Positions 32,831 through 43,933 of a DNA stretch of 64,000 nucleotides are shown piece by piece. Under the pieces are notes generated by a model that was not told the origin of the DNA, ran no database searches, and was given only the letters and a program-made list of their open reading frames with translations. The stretch lies in assembly GCF_000143415.4 (NCBI RefSeq), contig NW_003314314.1, forward strand, positions 741,443-805,442. The letters run 5' to 3'. Origin of the DNA: Selaginella moellendorffii (taxonomy: Eukaryota; Streptophyta; Lycopodiopsida; Selaginellales; Selaginellaceae). Position numbers and translations under genes: made by a program. The number at the start of each line of letters is the position of its first letter. Position 1 is the stretch's first letter.

Positions 32831-34705
32831 TCATGAGAATCCCAGGAAGAGGGCCAGAAGGATTGAGCGTGCCTTCTCAGCGGCAGAGTTCTTCCCCAAG
32901 TCCTCTGCCTTTCTCTCTATGTAAAAGTATAATGCAGTGTGTGACTGTGACTGTCTGTGTGGTATCATCTCTGGGTGTGTGCTTCTCAAGGGGGAAGATG
33001 GTTTCTATCACTTACCAAGGCCAATCGCCTCGGAGCCTTTCATGATACGAAGCCTCTTCACAGTTCCAGTGAACATCCTGAAAGATCCAAGAGGAAGAGC
33101 TTTCGGTAAGCACGGAGAAGAAGAAACAAGTGTAAGCACACTTACCCCCAAGGAACATCACCGACGAGCATCAGATCCCCGTCTTTGTCCTCGTAAGTCA
33201 GCACAAAGTCGGAGCTCTGGAGAAAGTTGAGCTTCTTCTCGCCGGGATCGCGGATAGACGAGACCTCTGGAGTGCCATTCTGACCTGTTTAGATACCAAA
33301 GGCCCCAGCTCAGCTCAGGAATCTCACAAGCAAACCAAAAGATGCAAACTTACCAGTGATGAATCGGAGAAACATATCCTCGAGAACGGTAGACAGCTTG
33401 TCGTAGCTGTTGTTGGCCTTGAGATCCACCTTCCGGCCGATGGGAACGCCATCCATGTAAACTTTGACAAACAAGGGACTGGCAGTAGCAGCGTTCGCAG
33501 CAGCAGGAGCCGGAGCTGGAGCAGAAGTGTTGCTGCTAACACCATTCTTGGTGGTGGTCTCTGTAGATTTGTGCTGTGGAGGTGGAGGATGAGCCACCAA
33601 GTTCTTCCTGAAAGACTGCACTGGGGGCCAGCCCACAACCGGTGGACTGCAAAGACGAAAACACCGAGCATGAGAAAACAAGCTAAGAACTTGAGGCTAA
33701 ACAAACAAAGAGGAAAAGAACACACCTTGCCGAAGGAACAGCCTCCTCTGTAGCGTCTTCCTTGTTGTGCGAAGTGAGGCCCGAGCTATTTGGACTCCCG
33801 CTGTTGCTATTGTTGTTGTCGACATCGCCCATCTTGGGTGCCATGCGAGAAGACGAAGGGAAGGGGCCAAACGAGCTCTTGGACTGCTCCAGACCCATCC
33901 TCCACGCCGCTGGAAGCTGCTTGGAGCTGTTCCATGGGTACATGGAAGACGGCATGAGCGGCGGAGCAGTGGCGCTAGCCTTGCCATTGCTGGGCTGCGA
34001 TGGCGCTGGAGCCACTGGAACTCCAGGATTCGAGGAAGAAGCTCCGCCATTGCCAGTGCCCGGGTTGCTGGGAGAGCCCGCCACCACAATGCCGGGGGGA
34101 TTGGGCATCACGGACCGCCCCTCCACGAACTGCCCATTGCTGCCAATCGCCTCGGAGAAGACCCTCTTGTTCTTGTTGGCAGCCATGGCCGCGGTGGATG
34201 CCACATTGCAGTAGGCGGCATGGCTCATCTCCTGGTGCGCCGCTGGCGATGGCGCCTGGACCTCCTGCGGGATCATCCGCGCTGCTGCCTGCCAGAAAAC
34301 GTTGCCCCCGGACAGATCTGGCTCGTTGCTCTTCTCGCTCTTGGGCTGCTCGACCTTCTCGTGCTGCCATTTGGGGGCTTCGCCGGCCGCGACATTGTTC
34401 TTGGCTGGCTCCTTGCTCTTGGGAGGGCCGAGGCGGAGCTCGGTCTCTCCCAGGTTTAGATCCGGCAGCGGCTTGCTGCCGCTATCCGGCTTGAGAGGCA
34501 TCGATGTTACCTCCGATAGGCCGATGTAGTCGTGCGCCTTGAGCGTGCTGCCGCTGTCGCCGCTGCTCTCCTGGACTATGCACGATGCTTCATCCCTCAC
34601 CACCGCTCCTCCTCCTGGCGCGATTCCTCCTCCTCCCGCACCCGCTGCCGCTCCTCCTGCCGCCTCCGCGAATCCTTTCCCTGCCGGCTGCTCCACAAAC
34701 GACAT
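32831..34705 (-). CDS. Aux/IAA: Aux/IAA auxin-response repressor (long type)
   Basis: Five exons (34705-33726, 33646-33354, 33284-33146, 33077-33016, 32904-32831) close to 515 aa, about twice the size of most angiosperm members and similar to moss ones. Domain I is the repression motif [12 protein letters not shown] (about 82-93), which recruits [19 protein letters not shown] resembles the KR region before the degron. Domain II is [13 protein letters not shown] (330-342) with the GWPPV core that TIR1/AFB receptors bind. The PB1 domain (about 386-490) has the invariant Lys in VKVYMDG and the acidic [16 protein letters not shown] motif for ARF binding and oligomerisation. The C-terminal tail [19 protein letters not shown] is atypical. 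Predicted start is the first ATG (34705). Role: nuclear repressor degraded on auxin perception. Confidence 0.97.
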
Positions 34706-37700
34706 TGACAAGATCAGCGCTCGCTCCAACACCCGATATTTCGACGCGCGCTCCTCGTCCTGACCCTATCAGCGCTCGAGAATCACTGCCGCCACTCCCA
34801 GGCCCCCAGGCGAATGCAGATTATCGCGAGCTCCGGGCCACATCGCTTGCCGCGCCTCCTCTCTCGATCGATTCTAGCTATGGAAACCGCAATCCCTTCC
34901 CGTGCCTTGTGAAGCTCTAGCTATGGCGCCCGAGAAGCAAGAACAACAAGTTTAGAGCTCTAGGCTAGAAGGAATGGCCCCCGCCCACATTCATATGCTG
35001 CCCAAGGACACCCGGCCTTTACACACAACCCCCTAAGGACAGTGAGCCGGATTGGAATCCGCGTCTGGCGTCCGCGAGGCTTGCGGTAAATCGCATTGAG
35101 TCCCTCGTGCTCAGGTCCGCCGGCCGACCGGCAGCCACTTCCGTCGCCGGGAATGGTATCCGGTCGGCCGTCAGGCCGATACGCCTCTTTTAATACAATT
35201 TTGCCACCCTCTTTTTACCATTTGTGTAGATTTGCTCCTTTTATCCCCCCGTTTTACCTTTACGAAGAAATTCTCCTCTCCCGTTAGTCTGCGGCACCTT
35301 GATGTTTGGGGACGTACATAAAATCGGCGATGAATGCCCTATAAATTTCGTGGGTGGTGGTCATTGTAGTGTAATATAATCCGATTCTCTCCATAAAGTT
35401 TAGGGCTCTTGAGATCTCTCTCTCTCTCGTTGGTTGGTTTGGGGGTGTTTTCAAACCACAATGCGTTCCCAACCTACGGAAATTAGGGCATCTCTGCAGC
35501 TGGCAATTCGTAACAGCGACAGACAACGCGGAGGAAGTGTGAGGGCTTTGCAATCCAAGCTACCAACCTGTGGCATTTTTTTAAAAGCCCTAGCCGAATA
35601 TTCTACTCGCTCGCGCGAACATGCTCGGTTGGCGCTGTGGTGAGTTGCCTGGGGACATCACCCACAAAACAATGCAAATGATTTGGAGATTAGGGAAGTT
35701 GGTTGGGCTATGAAATCTCGAGACAATGGCAAGGAGGGTTATTCCATTTTTCTAAGCTTTGGGCGCATAGATTTTGACTTTGCGAGGTACGCTTTGCCTT
35801 GGTTGATGCCATTATTGATGCCCCCAATCCAGCTTTTTAACACTAGTTTTTGGGGAACCACAAGTTGCCCCCACAAGCACAAGGGGCGCAAGCGCATAAT
35901 CTAATCAGGAACTTGTGCCAGTTTCCATGATTATGCCCGGGAGAACATGGATCCACTGTAGCTGTGAAACAACCCAGGGTGGGGTGACAGGTTTTTTAAG
36001 GGATTTCACAAGGTGGCGGCCACAAGCGAGGTGAAATTCTTGTCTTTTGTACCTTATAACAATCCCAATCCCCGACAATTGTCGCTGGCAATCAGTTGGG
36101 CGATAGAGTTTTAAAGCCTATTACGAAAATGGTGCTGCTTGATGATGATCATGCTTTCTCGCCCTCGCCGCCAAAATCCCGCCCCCCATAAAACTGGCTG
36201 CAATTTCGCCACGAAGTTGACCCACCGGTGGACATGTTTGCGCTTTGCTCGATTCACAGTGAATGGATGGATGGAGTGGATTGGGGTGGATGGATTCATC
36301 TTTAAAAAGATGAATAGGGCCTTGTCATGTCAAGCAAAAGCCAAATTCTCCGGAAAAAGAAAGCGATGGGAGCCCTAGCTATCAGAGTCGTAGCATGGGA
36401 AAAAGATCAACACAAACGGAAAAGGAAAAAAAAAAAAAAAAGGTGGCGGAAACCCGTTGAAGAACATTCTAAACAAATTTTGTCTCGCAAATGCCCTCAC
36501 CCCTTTTCCGAAAGTGGGGTCGTAGAATCGATGCGATCAAAAGATACATAGTAAACTAACAATACGGACATCTGTACGAAATGGCGTAAGTAGTGGCCCA
36601 CCCACCGGGTCAAAGCCGTCGGCCCCGCATCCGGAGATCGGTCGGTCGTCGCGCGGTTTGAACGGTCAGATCTTAATTAGGGTTCTTGCGGTCGCCCAAC
36701 AACCCAACCCATTCTCGTGCGCTCCCATGTGTTACCCATAACCACAAAAATTCTTCTCGCCCTCGCAATTGGGTGTTTGATCGAATCGCATACACTTGCA
36801 GTAGTGTTTCTCATTCTCCCTTTTTCTTTTTCTTTGACTGAGTATATGGGTGAAATGTAAGATCATCAAATTTATACCAGGTTGTGTGAGAGCTCGCCAC
36901 CGCCCTATTCTCTTCATCATCATCCCGCTCGTCATGATCAAAGTTGTTTTGCTCCTCTTCTTTTCTGGAACCGAGAGCTCGTTGGCCTCTCCACTTTGGA
37001 GACCAAAGATTTGAGTAAAGTGCGTAGGCACTTTAGAAAGCACGCGGCTCTGCGAGTTTGTCCTGATCCAAAGGCTCGATCTATCCATGCATTAGCCCTA
37101 AAAACACGATTCAAGCGCTGGTTTGACAAACACACTTTGGAGGGGGAGAGAGAAGATGGCAGTGCGCCACCAAAGCAGCAAAACATTGACGTTCTTTTTC
37201 CTCTCCAAATGTCATAAGAGGGACACTGGCAAAGTCCCCATCACCTTTGCATGGCCAGCCACAGGGCCCTGTTCCCGGTCTTAAGGACAATGCGACACTG
37301 GCCCTCCAAAGAGGGGGGGCCATGCCTCGGTTGCTTTCCCCGCTATTACTCCCTCTTATCGCCATCGCCACCTCATTCATTCCAAGGAGAGAGAAAAGGT
37401 GGCGGTGGGTTTAGTTCAAGATTCCACGTAAAATCATGCATGAAAAGTTGGTGCCAGGAAGACTACAGAAGGGCTGGATCGATATGGGCAAGCGAGCGGT
37501 GATCTAACCAAATGGCAACCACACGAGGCCTTGTAATAATCGGGCGACAGGCCCAGCTCAACCAACATCGGCCCGCCTTAAGTTTTCGGAATCCAACAAG
37601 CAACCAAACCTTGTCTGCCTGATCGATCGCCTCTCTTCTTTGAAAAGCTGGTCTAAGCGAGAAAACATCCACATCTCGCTACGTGGGGGCAAAATTGATG

Positions 37701-38633
37701 GAATCGCAAAAGCTGGCAAGGGAACAACAAAGCATGGATTGCTTGATTCATCCCGTGGGCTTTGATTTTGGTCGAATGATCGATTGGATAGATTGAGTTG
37801 GGGGCGACGAGGAGCGACGTCGGCCACTCGATCCGTGTGGATGGATCTGAATCTCTCAAGTGCAATGGACCAGTCATACACACATAGCTTTTGTTTTGCC
37901 AAAAGTTTGGGGCATAAGAATTGGGCGCTGACACACACAACTATTCGCAACACGAGCTCTCCAGATGGATCAGAGAGACAACATCAATCAATTCATACGA
38001 TAGCTCATTTCAGTGAGAAATCAATAAAAAAGACTACACTGTTCCGCTGATTTTCGCATGGTTGGTGTTGAGGTTTCTATATCGGTTGCAGTGCTGAATT
38101 CCTGCGCCAAGCACATATTCGGATATGGAAGGGTTTGGTTGGCGCGAAGAGATTTCAGAACGAGTGTGGCAAAACACATGGCGCGCAGAGCGGGGGTGAC
38201 GTGGCCGATCTGCCACGCTGGAACCTTTAAATTTTTAAAAACTGGCAGAATATGCGCCGGGAACGGCGCGAATATTCTCGGAGTTATGGGAACCACGCGG
38301 GCTTTGTCACCCATCGCCTGGACAATGCAAAGGCTCGGCACTTGCTCGTGTCGAGAGTTTCCACCACTCGGAACTTCTCTCTCGTTTTTTTGGTGTTTTC
38401 TTTTCTACTCTTGAGAGCTTCTCTCTCGTTGTGTGTGTGTTTTTTTTTCTGCTCTTGATCGTGAAGCTCGAGGAAGCTCGTAAGACGCGATTCTCGTGAA
38501 GATTTGGTGTGTTTGTATGTTGTTTGCAGCATTATCTCTGGCAGCGACATGTCGGGCTTACGACTTACGCAAGAACAGACGCGGGGCGAGCTTGCAACTT
38601 GTTCATCTCTAGCTCGCGGAATTTGACTGGAAA

Positions 38634-38664
<31 letters not shown>

Positions 38665-38949
38665 TTTGAGTTTAGTCCGCAACATCGACGTGAGAGCTTG
38701 AGTGACAGACAGGAGGAGAGAGCGAGTTACCCGGGTGTTAAGCACACTGTTCCTGTGGATGAGTTTTTTAAGTACCTGTTAGATTTCTTTTGGCTTTTTT
38801 TTTTTTTTTTTTGGCTTCCAGGAATCGCGTCGCGTCCTCTTCACTGGAAAGCAAGAGCCTCGATCAGCGGCACAATGACTATTTCTCCGAAAAGAATATC
38901 ACGTACCCGGGGAATTTTGGCAGTGGAACACGGCGAGAATCAGTGCACT
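34706..38949. other. 4.2-kb intergenic region
   Basis: The largest gap in the window. It begins with the promoter and 5' UTR of the Aux/IAA gene (to about 35.1 kb), including a GC-rich patch with complementary CCGGCCGACCGGC / CCGGTCGGCCG phrases at 35117-35170. The rest has no frame with a recognisable domain. TTAGGGTTCTTG occurs at 36677-36688, suggesting an unrecognised transcription start nearby. A plus-strand splice chain at 38.5-39.0 kb is described separately. Confidence 0.5.
38634..38661. repeat. (GA)14 microsatellite
   Basis: An uninterrupted AG/GA dinucleotide run. It lies in the possible plus-strand transcript described next, so its length may alter any reading frame there. Confidence 0.9.
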
Positions 38950-39017
38950 TTAGCTCGGGGAATTCTGGAGGGGAGAGACTTGGCGTCGACTTGTTTGGCT
39001 CTTCAGATGCGCGGTAA
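38700..39017 (+). CDS. Possible C-terminal exons of an unknown gene, antisense to reticulon
   Basis: A frame reading SYPGVKHTVPVDEFFK ends at a GTACCT donor (38772). A T-rich tract and CAG acceptor follow at 38820. The next exon reads NRVASSSLESKSLDQRHNDY, then polar Ser/Gly/Arg-rich residues, ending GVDLFGSSDAR and a stop at 39017. The hydrophilic, non-random composition and the good splice sites suggest a real gene, but no family is recognised and upstream exons are unclear. The second exon overlaps, antisense, the final reticulon exon. It may be an artefact of that overlap. Confidence 0.25.
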
Positions 39018-39963
39018 CAATCTCCAGGTACTTATCAATGCCATCCTCGTATTTGTCATAGATGAGGGGTAGCGTGTGAGCGAGTACCACCACTGGGAAA
39101 TACAAAAGGAGAGACAAAGCACGTTTTTTAGCTTTGCAACTTTCGTGCACAGCGCAAGGATTTGCGTACGAAAAAAGCTGGAAGGAAAAGGAGAGGAATG
39201 GAATACATTACCAAAATAAAGGAGCGTCAGGAAGTGGCACCAGCCACCGACAAGAGAGAAGATCCACAGGCCCGCTATAACCTGTAGACAGTGGATTGAG
39301 ATTTGGAGCGCAACTTGATCCAAAAAGAGAGAAAGCGAAAATACTATAGTATATGGAAGAAGAAGAAAGAGAAAGAGAAAAAAAAAAGGGAGAGAGAGAA
39401 GGATTTACCTCGACACAGAGCATGAAATCTTTTCCCAGGGCGATCATATGAATTATTCCAAGTGCTCGGTTTAATTCCAGACGAAGAGTCTGAGCGATGT
39501 TCTCGACCATCTCCTCCGAGAGTTGTATCTCTGGAATCGGTGGTGGCGGCCTGGAAGAACGAAAGAATGAAGAGCACAGTGAAAGGAAAAGACTCACTTG
39601 TCGAGCAAGGCCGCGAGATTCGACCAAGTAAACAAGATCAAGACGAGGAAGAGGAGCGCATTTGAAGCGATGGAGAGAAGTGTGTAGCCGCACCACTCAA
39701 ACAGGACGTAAGAAACGGTGGCTCCAAGCAAAATCCCGCCAGTGACATGCTTCTTCTTCCACATGAGAACATCGGCGTCTGAAACAACACATATAACAGG
39801 GGGGGAAAAGAAACATTCACTCACATTTGCCACCTCCAAGAATCTCGTGAACGCTCCTTTGCGTTCCCAAGGAGTGGGATGAGGAGGGAGGCACTGCCGC
39901 CGCTACCAATGCTGGAGGCGCTGGCGATGGAGGTTGATGCTCCCCTGCTGGATGCTCGGCCAT
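38950..39963 (-). CDS. Reticulon-like protein B (RTNLB)
   Basis: Five exons (39963-39825, 39778-39598, 39550-39409, 39281-39212, 39092-38950) close to 224 aa. A Pro/Ala-rich N-terminus ends in RSVHEILGGGKY. The reticulon domain then has ADVLMWKKKHVTGGILLGAT, two long hairpin membrane segments (VSYVLFEWCGYTLLSIASN... and VIAGLWIFSLVGGW...), the ALGIIHMIALGKD linker, and VVLAHTLPLIYDKYED. RTNLBs shape tubular ER and desmodesmal desmotubules. After IDKYLE the tail departs from the usual family ending (it has no KIP...K motif), possibly because of the overlapping transcript on the other strand. E2F-like GGCGCCAAATT lies just upstream of the start. Confidence 0.93.
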
Positions 39964-40909
39964 GGCATCTTTAGGTCAAGAAAGCAAAAGAGGCGCCAAA
40001 TTCCAAGCGGTTGTAAACTCGTTTGTAATCAATAGAAAGTTCTTAAATTCCATTTAAATTGAATGGAAGTTGAAAAAGGCACATTGCTACAAAGTAGGGA
40101 TCTTAAACAGGACTTCGTGATAAAATGCTTTATTGTTTTTCAATAAATATTTTATTTATAAATATTAATACTAAATCATTCAAATAATAAACTGATTTTT
40201 TATTATTTAGTAAAAGTTTGGCAATCTCAAATTAGTATTTTAAATATATAAATTTAAAATTTTTTGCATAAAAGAGTATTAAAAAATATAAATGCCTGCT
40301 ATCTAAATTTGGTTGAAATAAAAGTTTAATAATTCAAGTGCTCTCAAAATAAATAAAGGTTAATCTTTTAAATTTAAATTTGATGGGATTTTATAGATTT
40401 AGCCTTATCTACTTCAGATTTGGAACAATTAAAATATAAATATAACCTTTTTTAATAATGAAATTAAGTTAAATAAATCTTTAATAGTTTATACAATTTA
40501 GAGATTGAAAGCTATTATTATTATTATAGTTTGATACTGAACTAGACTTCAGAATACAATATATTCTAAATTCAAAACTCAAATATTATTTTGAATTTAT
40601 ATAAGATCCTTTTGCAAGAGCTCTACAAAAGAGGATCCAATATTGCAAAAAAAAACCAAAAATAAATGAAATACCTTAAATAATGGTTATTTTTGTGAAC
40701 AAGTTAAATTAAACCATTATAAATCATTCTTCAACTAAAATTAAATTCATAATATTTTTTAGAATGTGAGAGAGCATTTTAGGAAGTGTTTGAAAGAAGT
40801 TCATCGAGGATTAATGGAGAACTCATCCATTCAGTGCACTGCTCTAACAAAATCTACTGTTTGACGATGTACATGGATGTTTCAAAAATATTTTTATCGC
40901 CTAAGCTCT
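39964..40909. other. AT-rich intergenic block
   Basis: From about 40020 to 40870 the sequence is overwhelmingly A/T with many short runs of T and A, in sharp contrast to both neighbours. No coding frame is present. It may be a decayed transposon or a 3'-flanking AT island; no terminal repeats were identified by eye. Confidence 0.6.
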
Positions 40910-43900
40910 TTACCAAAATTCTCCACAGGAGCACGCTCCATCTCTAAACACATGAAACCGACTCGAGTCTCTACACACGATGGTCCGTCGCTCCAGCTTG
41001 GAGATCACAGCCGTCGCCCTGTGACAATCCTCGCAAACCCGGAGATTCTTAGAGATCCTTATGTCCGTCCCGGCCACCGAGTTGACAAGCGCGCAAGCTA
41101 TGGCGAGCCTCTCGCTGTGTCCACACAATGCCGACTCTTTCTCCTCCTCGGATATGTCGTGCACGACGCTCTTCGTGTCTGGAACGTATCCCCCCTCCTC
41201 CTTCATCCTCAAAGTCACTGCTTTGAGCCTCGCGGAGATCTCTTCCGCCTGAGGATGGCTCGAGTCTCCCGCCGAGAACCTGTGCACTGTCCCAGCTCCA
41301 TCGATCCACCAGCTTTGCCCCGGCTTCTTCCAAGCTCGAGCAGCCCTTCTCAAGCTCCGGATCTCGCCACTCTCCTCCCACATCCCCGCGCTCGCGTAGA
41401 TGCTTGCCATGAGCGAGTAGGCTCCAGCGTCTTTGTCGTCCAGGCTCACCACCGAGTCGAAAGCAAGCCTCCCAACTCTCACGTTGCTCCACTTCCGGCT
41501 CGCGGCGAGCACGGACATCCACACCGTCGTGTCCGGCTTGAAAGGCATCGTCTCCAGCATCTCCACGGCCTTCTCCAGCTGATTGGCTCGACCCAGGAGA
41601 TCCACCATGCAGGTGTAGTGTTCCAGCAGCGGAGCTATCGAGAACTCCCGGCTCATCATCTCAAAGTAGAGCTTGCCTTCGTCGACCAGGCCGGCATGGC
41701 TGCAGAGTGATAGGAGGTGGACGAAAGTGATCGTGTCCGGCCTCACGTTTTCCCTTCGCATCCTCTCGAACAGCTCAAAAGCCTGCTTTGCGTCGCATTG
41801 GTGGCTGTATCCGGCCATGAGAGTGCTCCAAGTTACCAAGTCTCTTGCCGTGGAAGCGTCGAAAACTTGCTGTGCTTCCACCATGCTTCCACACCTCCCG
41901 TAGAAAGCCACGAGAGAATTCACCACGAGCCGATCGTTCTCGAGGCCGGCCTTGCGAATCTCGTCGTGGACGTTCTTCCCGGCCTCCAAGTCGGGCAATC
42001 TTCCACAGGCCTTGAGCGCTGCTACGAAGATTGGAGGCGTAACTGGAACCAGCTTCTCCTCTCGGATGCGAGCGTAGTACTGGAGAGCCAAGTCGGCCTC
42101 TCCACTCTGAGCACACCCCCAAATCATCGTCGTCCACGAAACAACGTCTCGGAGCTTCATCCTCTCAAACAGCTGCCGAGCATCGGGCACGCTTCCGCAC
42201 TTCACGTACATGTCGAGAAGATTGTTGGCGACGATCATGTCGGATTCATAGCCAGCTTTGCGAAGTTGGGTGTGGATCTCCAGTCCCTTCTTCAAACTCT
42301 CAGCTTTTACTATTCTTCCGTCAACCTGCTTGCCAGTTTCCTTGGCCGCTAGACTCGTGCAAGCGTTCACTGCCGTGACGTAAGTTCTCCCGTCGGGAAC
42401 AAAGCCTTCCTCTTGCATTCGAGCAAACGAGGAGAGAGCAAAGTCGCCATCTCCACTCTCAGCATGCCCCCAGATCATTGCTGTCCAGGAAACTAAGTCG
42501 TGTCGAGGCATCCTGTTGAAAACCTTGCCCGCATCTTCCATGCTTCGACACTTCGCATACATGTCGACGAGGCTGCTCGCGACGAACATATCCAGTTCGC
42601 AGCTGCTCTTCGAAACCTGCGAGTGGATTCTCCGGGCTCTTTCTAAACTCTCTGCCTTGACATGCCTTCCTCCCACTTCCGTGGCATCTTCTCTGGCTGC
42701 TATAGCCGTGCAAGCGTTGATGGCAGCTACAAAAGTTCTTGAGTCGGGCACCAGTCCTGCTTGGTCTTGCATCCTAGTGAAGAGCCGGAGAGCAGTCTCT
42801 CCATCTCCACAAGCTGCGTATCCCATGATAATCGAGTTCCAAGTCACCAAGTCCCGCTTTTCCATGCAGTCGAATACTCTCCTTGCCTCACGAACGCTGC
42901 CACACTTGGCATACATGTCCAGCAGCGTGTTGGCGACAAAGATGTCATGCTCGTATCCGCTACTCGAGAGCTGAGCGTGGATGGCTCGGCCTCTCTCCAG
43001 GCAAATCTCTCGTAGCTTTGTTCTCGGATCCGCCGCTGCTAAGGTCGAGCATGCGTTGAGCGCAGCGACAAAAGTTCTCGCGTCGGGCTGGAAGCCTCTT
43101 TCCTGCATGGCAGAGAAGAGATTAAAAGCCTCATTGGCATCTCCAGATTGTGCGTACCCGGTGATGATCGCGTTCCATGACACAACGTCGTGCCTTTGCA
43201 TTCGATCGAAGACCCTCTTCGTCTGGACCATGCTGCCACACTTGGAGTACATGTCCACCAGTGTGCTTGAAACGTAGATGTTGGTTTCGTGGCCTCGGCT
43301 GGCGAGCTCGGAGTGTAAAGCCGCTCCTCTCTTCAAACTTTCCACCTTGACGAGATTTCCATCCACCTGCTTGGCTTGCTCCTTGAGAGCCAGGCTTGTG
43401 CAGGCTTTCAAAGCCGCAACGAACGTCCGAGGGTCCGGAACGAAGCCTTTCTCTTGCATCTCGGCGAAGAACTCGAGAGCCAACTCCCCTTGATCGGCCT
43501 GGACAAATCCCATAATCATCGTGTTCCACGACGAGACTGTGCGATTCGGCATCTTCTCGAAGAACTCACGAGCGCGATCCAGACTACCGCACTTGGCGAA
43601 CATGTCTAGCACCGTGTTGGCCACAAAGATGTGCAAGCCTTTCTTCTCTTCTCCATTCCCATCGCTGCCGTGCTCTTCCAGAATCTCGCCCAAGATCCTG
43701 ATCCCTGTGGCCAAATCCCTGGCGCTGGTACACGCCTTCAACGCCGCAAGAATCACGGCATTGCTGGGCATGATTCCATCCCCGCGGAGCTGATCGTAGA
43801 CCCCGATCGGGTCCTGCTGCCCTGACGCACCCTGATTGCGCCGCCCAGCGGCATTCTTCCTCCTCACACCTCCTACCTCGCGCAAGCTGGGAATCGTCCT

Positions 43901-43933
43901 GTATCGCCTGAGAAGAGCGCGCCGCAAGAGCAT
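40910..43933 (-). CDS. DYW-type PPR RNA-editing factor
   Basis: Intronless, 1007 aa from the first ATG (43933). The N-terminus LLRRALLRRYRT suits mitochondrial or plastid targeting. A long array of P, L and S motifs (for example VSSWNTMIMGFVQADQGELA) covers most of the protein. It is followed by complete E, E+ and DYW domains: the PG box KPGQSWWIDG, deaminase HSE motif (CGHSERLAIACA) and CEDCHRA zinc ligands, then SSRFHVFRDGACSCGEFW at the end. The last tripeptide is EFW rather than DYW. Such proteins deaminate specific cytidines in organellar transcripts. The repeats between motifs carry KQVDG-type extensions, giving unusually long spacers between some motifs. No intron signals are seen. Confidence 0.96.
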   Translation of the reverse strand: MLLRRALLRRYRTIPSLREVGGVRRKNAAGRRNQGASGQQDPIGVYDQLRGDGIMPSNAVILAALKACTSARDLATGIRILGEILEEHGSDGNGEEKKGLHIFVANTVLDMFAKCGSLDRAREFFEKMPNRTVSSWNTMIMGFVQADQGELALEFFAEMQEKGFVPDPRTFVAALKACTSLALKEQAKQVDGNLVKVESLKRGAALHSELASRGHETNIYVSSTLVDMYSKCGSMVQTKRVFDRMQRHDVVSWNAIITGYAQSGDANEAFNLFSAMQERGFQPDARTFVAALNACSTLAAADPRTKLREICLERGRAIHAQLSSSGYEHDIFVANTLLDMYAKCGSVREARRVFDCMEKRDLVTWNSIIMGYAACGDGETALRLFTRMQDQAGLVPDSRTFVAAINACTAIAAREDATEVGGRHVKAESLERARRIHSQVSKSSCELDMFVASSLVDMYAKCRSMEDAGKVFNRMPRHDLVSWTAMIWGHAESGDGDFALSSFARMQEEGFVPDGRTYVTAVNACTSLAAKETGKQVDGRIVKAESLKKGLEIHTQLRKAGYESDMIVANNLLDMYVKCGSVPDARQLFERMKLRDVVSWTTMIWGCAQSGEADLALQYYARIREEKLVPVTPPIFVAALKACGRLPDLEAGKNVHDEIRKAGLENDRLVVNSLVAFYGRCGSMVEAQQVFDASTARDLVTWSTLMAGYSHQCDAKQAFELFERMRRENVRPDTITFVHLLSLCSHAGLVDEGKLYFEMMSREFSIAPLLEHYTCMVDLLGRANQLEKAVEMLETMPFKPDTTVWMSVLAASRKWSNVRVGRLAFDSVVSLDDKDAGAYSLMASIYASAGMWEESGEIRSLRRAARAWKKPGQSWWIDGAGTVHRFSAGDSSHPQAEEISARLKAVTLRMKEEGGYVPDTKSVVHDISEEEKESALCGHSERLAIACALVNSVAGTDIRISKNLRVCEDCHRATAVISKLERRTIVCRDSSRFHVFRDGACSCGEFW

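Noticed and set aside
36882-37217. 111-residue plus-strand frame in the large gap
   Set aside because: Composition is not distinctive, there is no domain and no splice partner.
39964-40909. Organellar DNA insertion as the cause of the AT-rich block
   Set aside because: No plastid or mitochondrial gene, tRNA or rRNA motif is recognisable in it.
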